DNA from: Bacteroidota bacterium
GTDB taxonomy: Bacteria; Bacteroidota; Bacteroidia; Flavobacteriales_D; Crocinitomicaceae
Direction: 5' to 3'
Assembly (NCBI GenBank): GCA_018825925.1
Contig: JAHKAT010000179.1
Span: forward strand, 1-8,221
DNA length: 8,221 nucleotides
Under the pieces are notes generated by a model. It saw only the letters and a program-made list of their open reading frames with translations, had not been told where the DNA came from and ran no database searches. Position 1 is the stretch's first letter. Each line of letters begins with the position of its first letter. Below are positions 5,019 to 8,221 of the stretch, piece by piece. A program made the position numbers and the translations under genes.

Positions 5019-7637
5019 ATGAAAGTTCAAGAAATCCGAGAGCAATTTTTTAAATTTTTCCAATCCAAAGGTCACGATATCGTTTCCTCCGCTCCTATGG
5101 TGGTGAAAAATGATCCTACTTTAATGTTTACCAATGCTGGAATGAATCAGTTCAAGGATTTTTTCTTGGGGTATTCTGTTCCAAAAAACAAACGAGTGGC
5201 AAATTCGCAGAAATGTCTCCGCGTTTCTGGAAAACACAATGACTTAGAGGAAGTTGGCGTTGATACCTACCACCACACCATGTTTGAAATGCTTGGAAAC
5301 TGGTCGTTTGGTGATTACTTTAAAGAAGAAGCAATTTCTTGGGCATGGGAACTTTTAACAGAAGTGTATCAACTACCAAAGGACCGTTTGTATGTAACCG
5401 TTTTTGAAGGTGACGAAAAAGACGGTGTACCTATGGATATTGAAAGTCGAGATATTTGGAAGCGATTTATTTCAGAGGACAGAATAATTCTCGCCAATAA
5501 AAAAGATAATTTTTGGGAAATGGGAGATACAGGGCCATGCGGTCCTTGTACTGAAATTCATGTGGATCTTCGTTCTGAGGAGGACAGAAATAAAATCGCA
5601 GGAAAGGACTTAGTGAACGAAGACCATCCGCAGGTGATTGAAATTTGGAACAATGTTTTCATGCAATTCAATCGCAAGGCTGATAGTACTTTGGAACCTT
5701 TGCCTTCCACGCATGTGGACACTGGGATGGGGCTGGAGCGTTTAGCAATGGCCATGCAAGGCAAACAATCGAACTACGATACGGATTTATTTCAGGCCTT
5801 GATCAAGCACATGGAGCAAATTTCAGGGGTTGATTACGGCAAGAACGAAACGAACGACATTGCATTACGAGTTATTTCCGACCACGTCCGTGCAATTGCG
5901 TTTAGCATCGCCGATGGTCAATTACCTTCCAACAATGGAGCTGGTTACGTCATCAGAAGAATATTGAGACGAGCTGTTCGATATGGATACCAAACTTTAG
6001 GATTAAAAGAACCCTTCCTGTGTGAGTTGAGCAAAACTCTTGCTAAAGAAATGGGTGAAACTTATACCGAATTAGTGAAGCAAGGAGATTTGATTTTTAA
6101 GGTAATTAAAGTGGAAGAAACCAGTTTTTTTAGAACCCTAGAACAAGGTTTAAAAAGAATGGATGCAGTAATTGAAATCACTAAAAAACAAGGATTATTA
6201 ACCATTGATGGCGACACCTTGTTTGAATTATACGACACCTACGGATTTCCTTTAGACTTAATCTCTCTAATTGCAAGAGAGCATGATTTGTCCATCGATG
6301 AAAAAGGGTTCAATAGTGCATTGGATATTCAAAAAAATCGCTCTAGAGCTGCAACCAACTTGGAAACAGATGATTGGCAAATACTCAATGATGACCCTTT
6401 AGAGGAATTTGTAGGCTATGATTATCTGACTTTACAGGTAAAAATGGTTAAATACCGAAAAGTCACTCAAAAACAGAAAGTTTTTTACCAGCTTGTTTTT
6501 AATGTTACCCCGTTTTATGCAGAAGGTGGTGGACAAGTTGGTGACACTGGATTTATTGAAGATGAGCAAGGACAAAAATGCTTTATTTTCGACACTAAAA
6601 AAGAGAACAATCAGATTGTACATTTGACTGAAAAATTACCGACGAATGTGAACGCGAGATTTACAGCCAATGTCAATGAAGAAAAACGCACTAAAACTGC
6701 ACTCAACCATAGCGCTACCCATCTTTTACACCACGCTTTGCGCAAAGTGTTAGGGACGCATGTTGAGCAAAAGGGCTCCTTGGTAAATGATACCTACTTG
6801 CGTTTTGATTTTAGCCATTTTGCAAAGGTAACAGAGGAAGAACTTTCTAAAATACAAGCTGAAATTGATTCTATGATTTTGGCTAACCTTTCCTTGGTTG
6901 AAAAGAGAAACATTCCAATTGAAGAAGCTCAAAAACTAGGCGCAATGGCGCTATTTGGTGAAAAATATGGCGATACAGTCCGCATGATCCAATTTGGAGA
7001 ATCTAAAGAATTATGTGGTGGAACTCATGCGCCAAACACAGGGAAAATTGGTTTGTTTAAACTAACTTCAGAAGGAGCTGTTGCAGCAGGCGTGCGACGA
7101 ATAGAAGCAATTACGGGACCAAATGCCGAGGCTTATTTCAGAGATTGTGATGAACAAGTAAATCAACTCAAACAATTATTGAAAAGTCCGAAAGGAATTG
7201 TGGATGGTGTTGAAAATTTAATTCAAAAAAACCAAGCCTTACAAAATGAAATTGACGCTTTGAAAAAGGCTCAAGCGATGCAAGTGAAAGCAATCTTAAA
7301 AGAAAAAATAACACAAGAAAATGGATTTCACGCCCTTTATGAAACGGTTGATTTAGATGCCAATTCCATCAAGGATATTTTGTTTCAATTCAAAGGAGAG
7401 TTTGTTTCATTTGTTGGTGTCTTAGGAGGAAGAGATGGTGAAAAATGTAGTATCAACATCCTGTTTTCTGACAACTTGGTGAATGAAAAACAATGGAATG
7501 CAGGGAATTTAGTGAGAAGCGCAGCCAAGCATATCCAAGGAGGTGGCGGCGGCCAGCCATTCTTCGCTACAGCAGGTGGCAAAAACCCAAGTGGGATTTC
7601 AGCTGCTATTCAAGAGATCAAGGAGTCCATTTTGTGA
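5019..7637 (+). CDS. alaS: Alanyl-tRNA synthetase
   Basis: This class II synthetase charges tRNA-Ala with alanine in the cytosol and clears mischarged Ser/Gly-tRNA. At 872 residues it is full length. The catalytic core occupies about 1-240, with motif 1 FTNAGMNQFKDFFLG (37-51), motif 2 region NSQKCLRVSGKHNDLEEVG (62-80) and motif 3 GMGLERLAM (236-244). The tRNA-recognition helical region (about 245-450) follows, then a beta-barrel segment with TPFYAEGGGQVGDTG (497-511). The editing domain holds Zn ligands H564 and H568 (HSATHLLHHAL) and C666 and H670 (CGGTH). The C-Ala domain ends with the glycine loop GGGGGQPFFATAGGKNP (841-857). The ATG gives the standard MKVQEIREQFF-type N-terminus; no Shine-Dalgarno is present, as usual in this phylum. 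It is transcribed divergently from the envelope genes, with no sign of truncation or frameshift. Confidence 0.98.
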   Translation: MKVQEIREQFFKFFQSKGHDIVSSAPMVVKNDPTLMFTNAGMNQFKDFFLGYSVPKNKRVANSQKCLRVSGKHNDLEEVGVDTYHHTMFEMLGNWSFGDYFKEEAISWAWELLTEVYQLPKDRLYVTVFEGDEKDGVPMDIESRDIWKRFISEDRIILANKKDNFWEMGDTGPCGPCTEIHVDLRSEEDRNKIAGKDLVNEDHPQVIEIWNNVFMQFNRKADSTLEPLPSTHVDTGMGLERLAMAMQGKQSNYDTDLFQALIKHMEQISGVDYGKNETNDIALRVISDHVRAIAFSIADGQLPSNNGAGYVIRRILRRAVRYGYQTLGLKEPFLCELSKTLAKEMGETYTELVKQGDLIFKVIKVEETSFFRTLEQGLKRMDAVIEITKKQGLLTIDGDTLFELYDTYGFPLDLISLIAREHDLSIDEKGFNSALDIQKNRSRAATNLETDDWQILNDDPLEEFVGYDYLTLQVKMVKYRKVTQKQKVFYQLVFNVTPFYAEGGGQVGDTGFIEDEQGQKCFIFDTKKENNQIVHLTEKLPTNVNARFTANVNEEKRTKTALNHSATHLLHHALRKVLGTHVEQKGSLVNDTYLRFDFSHFAKVTEEELSKIQAEIDSMILANLSLVEKRNIPIEEAQKLGAMALFGEKYGDTVRMIQFGESKELCGGTHAPNTGKIGLFKLTSEGAVAAGVRRIEAITGPNAEAYFRDCDEQVNQLKQLLKSPKGIVDGVENLIQKNQALQNEIDALKKAQAMQVKAILKEKITQENGFHALYETVDLDANSIKDILFQFKGEFVSFVGVLGGRDGEKCSINILFSDNLVNEKQWNAGNLVRSAAKHIQGGGGGQPFFATAGGKNPSGISAAIQEIKESIL

Positions 7638-7749
7638 ATTAACCACTAAAACAGTTCGGCTTCAGGTATTTAAACTCGAAGAAAAATATTGGAGTGAAAT
7701 ATCTGACAACCCTTATACAGTGTATGATTCGATGTTCATTTGTTAATGA

Positions 7750-7782
7750 TTTTTTTAATTGTTTTAAGAATAATTAAAAAAA
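7750..7782. repeat. All-AT inverted repeat downstream of alaS
   Basis: TTTTTTTAATT (7750-7760) is exactly complementary to AATTAAAAAAA (7772-7782) around an 11-nt spacer. Wobble and A-U pairs could extend the stem to 15 pairs with a 3-nt loop. It lies 112 bases after the alaS stop and before the small ORF pair. It could be a weak terminator, but it lacks a GC-rich stem and a trailing U run on the plus strand (it is followed by AACGACTC). No better terminator for alaS was seen in 7638-7904. Confidence 0.35.
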
Positions 7783-7821
7783 ACGACTCTATTTATTTTT
7801 GATTTATTAAATTTAGCGCAG

Positions 7822-7837
7822 TTAATCAATTGATTAA
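7822..7837. promoter_or_regulatory. Perfect 16-bp palindrome, candidate operator of the small ORF pair
   Basis: TTAATCAATTGATTAA is an exact 16-bp palindrome 67 bases upstream of the small ORF start (7905). A TAnnTTTG match (TATTTTTG, 7794-7801) lies just upstream and a near match (TATTTTG, one base short in the spacer) just downstream at about 7843-7849, so the palindrome lies where a repressor could block transcription. Type II antitoxins commonly autoregulate through such sites. The regulatory role is inferred from position and symmetry. Confidence 0.45.
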
Positions 7838-7904
7838 TAACCTATTTTGAAGGTTTTTGCAGAGTAGATTAACCTTATTCACGTTTCTACTTAAGTTTTT
7901 GAAA

Positions 7905-8150
7905 ATGAAAAAACTTGCATTTAAAGAAATCACTATAAAAATATCTGAAGAGGACGAACCGCTTTGTTTGGAACTTTTTAATCGTCTTGGATTTTCCATT
8001 GTAAATCAAAATGAAAGCACGCATGGAAAAGATTGGCACGCTGAAATAATAATGGAGCGACTGAAAAACAAAAAGAAGGACAAAAAGAAGAAAAGCAAAA
8101 AAGAATTCTATACACTTCTGGATGAATTAAGAAAAAGTAATGGAATTTAA
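7905..8150 (+). CDS. Small lysine-rich protein, putative type II antitoxin
   Basis: From the ATG at 7905-7907, preceded by an A-rich stretch, this gives 81 residues; an upstream in-frame TTG at 7857 would add 16 implausible residues. The N-terminal part (about 1-36) alternates hydrophobic residues, EITIKISEEDEPLCLELFNR, suggesting a strand followed by a helix. A very lysine-rich linker follows (about 54-67) and then an amphipathic C-terminal helix, EFYTLLDELRK. I do not recognise a named family with certainty. Its layout recalls Bacteroidota antitoxins such as DUF2683-type partners of RelE/ParE toxins. Its 3' end overlaps the next ORF by 11 nt, typical of antitoxin-toxin operons. The antitoxin role rests on size, overlap, the downstream ORF's N-terminus and the upstream palindrome. 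It could instead be an unrelated hypothetical protein. Confidence 0.6.
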   Translation: MKKLAFKEITIKISEEDEPLCLELFNRLGFSIVNQNESTHGKDWHAEIIMERLKNKKKDKKKKSKKEFYTLLDELRKSNGI

Positions 8151-8221
8151 AATCACTTTGGATCCCACTGTTGAGTCAGACATTTCGATGGCTATCTTTT
8201 GTTTGCGGCAAATTAATCTTC
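8140..8221 (+). CDS. N-terminal fragment of a putative RelE/ParE-like toxin, cut by the window end
   Basis: An ATG at 8140-8142, overlapping the preceding ORF by 11 nt, opens a frame with no stop up to the window edge. The 27 visible residues begin MEFKITLDPTVESDI and continue SMAIFCLRQINL. A short first beta strand (K-I-x-L) followed by a helix with the D-I-x-x-A-I pattern is how RelE/ParE-superfamily toxins usually begin; these act as mRNA interferases or gyrase poisons. The diagnostic C-terminal catalytic residues lie outside the window, so the family cannot be confirmed here. The start is preceded by the A/G-rich AAGAAAAAG. Confidence 0.45.
   Translation, partial: MEFKITLDPTVESDISMAIFCLRQINL

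Noticed and set aside
7543..7746. Plus-strand frame overlapping the end of alaS and running into the gap
   Set aside because: The first half is alaS in another frame; the remainder has no start signal of its own and no recognisable motif.
1..8221. CRISPR arrays, tRNA or rRNA genes, insertion sequences
   Set aside because: No regularly spaced repeats, tRNA- or rRNA-like stretches, transposase motifs or flanking terminal repeats were seen on either strand.

Overview
The window looks like a piece of a Bacteroidota genome, most likely of the Flavobacteriales. I base this on AT-rich DNA, Bacteroidota-type DnaK and AlaRS sequences, near absence of Shine-Dalgarno sites, two exact matches to the Bacteroidota -7 promoter element TAnnTTTG, and a M23 peptidase with the N-terminal KYxYxPxSLxY-type segment common in this phylum. 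A Crocinitomicaceae/Fluviicola-like source is possible, but that is an impression and not a demonstrated assignment.

Layout. Bases 1-101 carry the end of a plus-strand reading frame made of a DUF285/BspA-like surface repeat. It runs head-on into the 3' end of a minus-strand dnaK gene (54-1109), which breaks off near residue 348, inside the nucleotide-binding domain. Both readings look authentic over the same 33 bases (66-98), so the left edge is a junction: an assembly chimera or a rearrangement at microhomology. Upstream of dnaK (1110-1247) is a short regulatory region with a cluster of GTCA/TGAC half-sites.

Bases 1248-4940 form a minus-strand cell-envelope cluster. In transcription order it holds a polytopic GT-C glycosyltransferase (non-ATG start), a membrane-anchored M23 endopeptidase with all catalytic residues and its own promoter only 7 nt from its start codon, and a CapA-like protein whose preferred ATG lies one base after the M23 stop. 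Divergent from this cluster is alaS (5019-7637), a complete alanyl-tRNA synthetase with catalytic, editing and C-Ala domains. It has a consensus -7 element and a perfect 12-bp palindrome ending one base before its ATG.

After alaS comes a 267-bp AT-rich gap with an all-AT inverted repeat and a perfect 16-bp palindrome. It is followed by a small lysine-rich ORF (7905-8150) whose end overlaps the start of a second ORF cut by the window edge (8140-8221). The size, order, overlap and upstream palindrome suggest a type II toxin-antitoxin pair with a RelE/ParE-like toxin. This is the least characterised part of the window and an inference. The rest is housekeeping and envelope genes.
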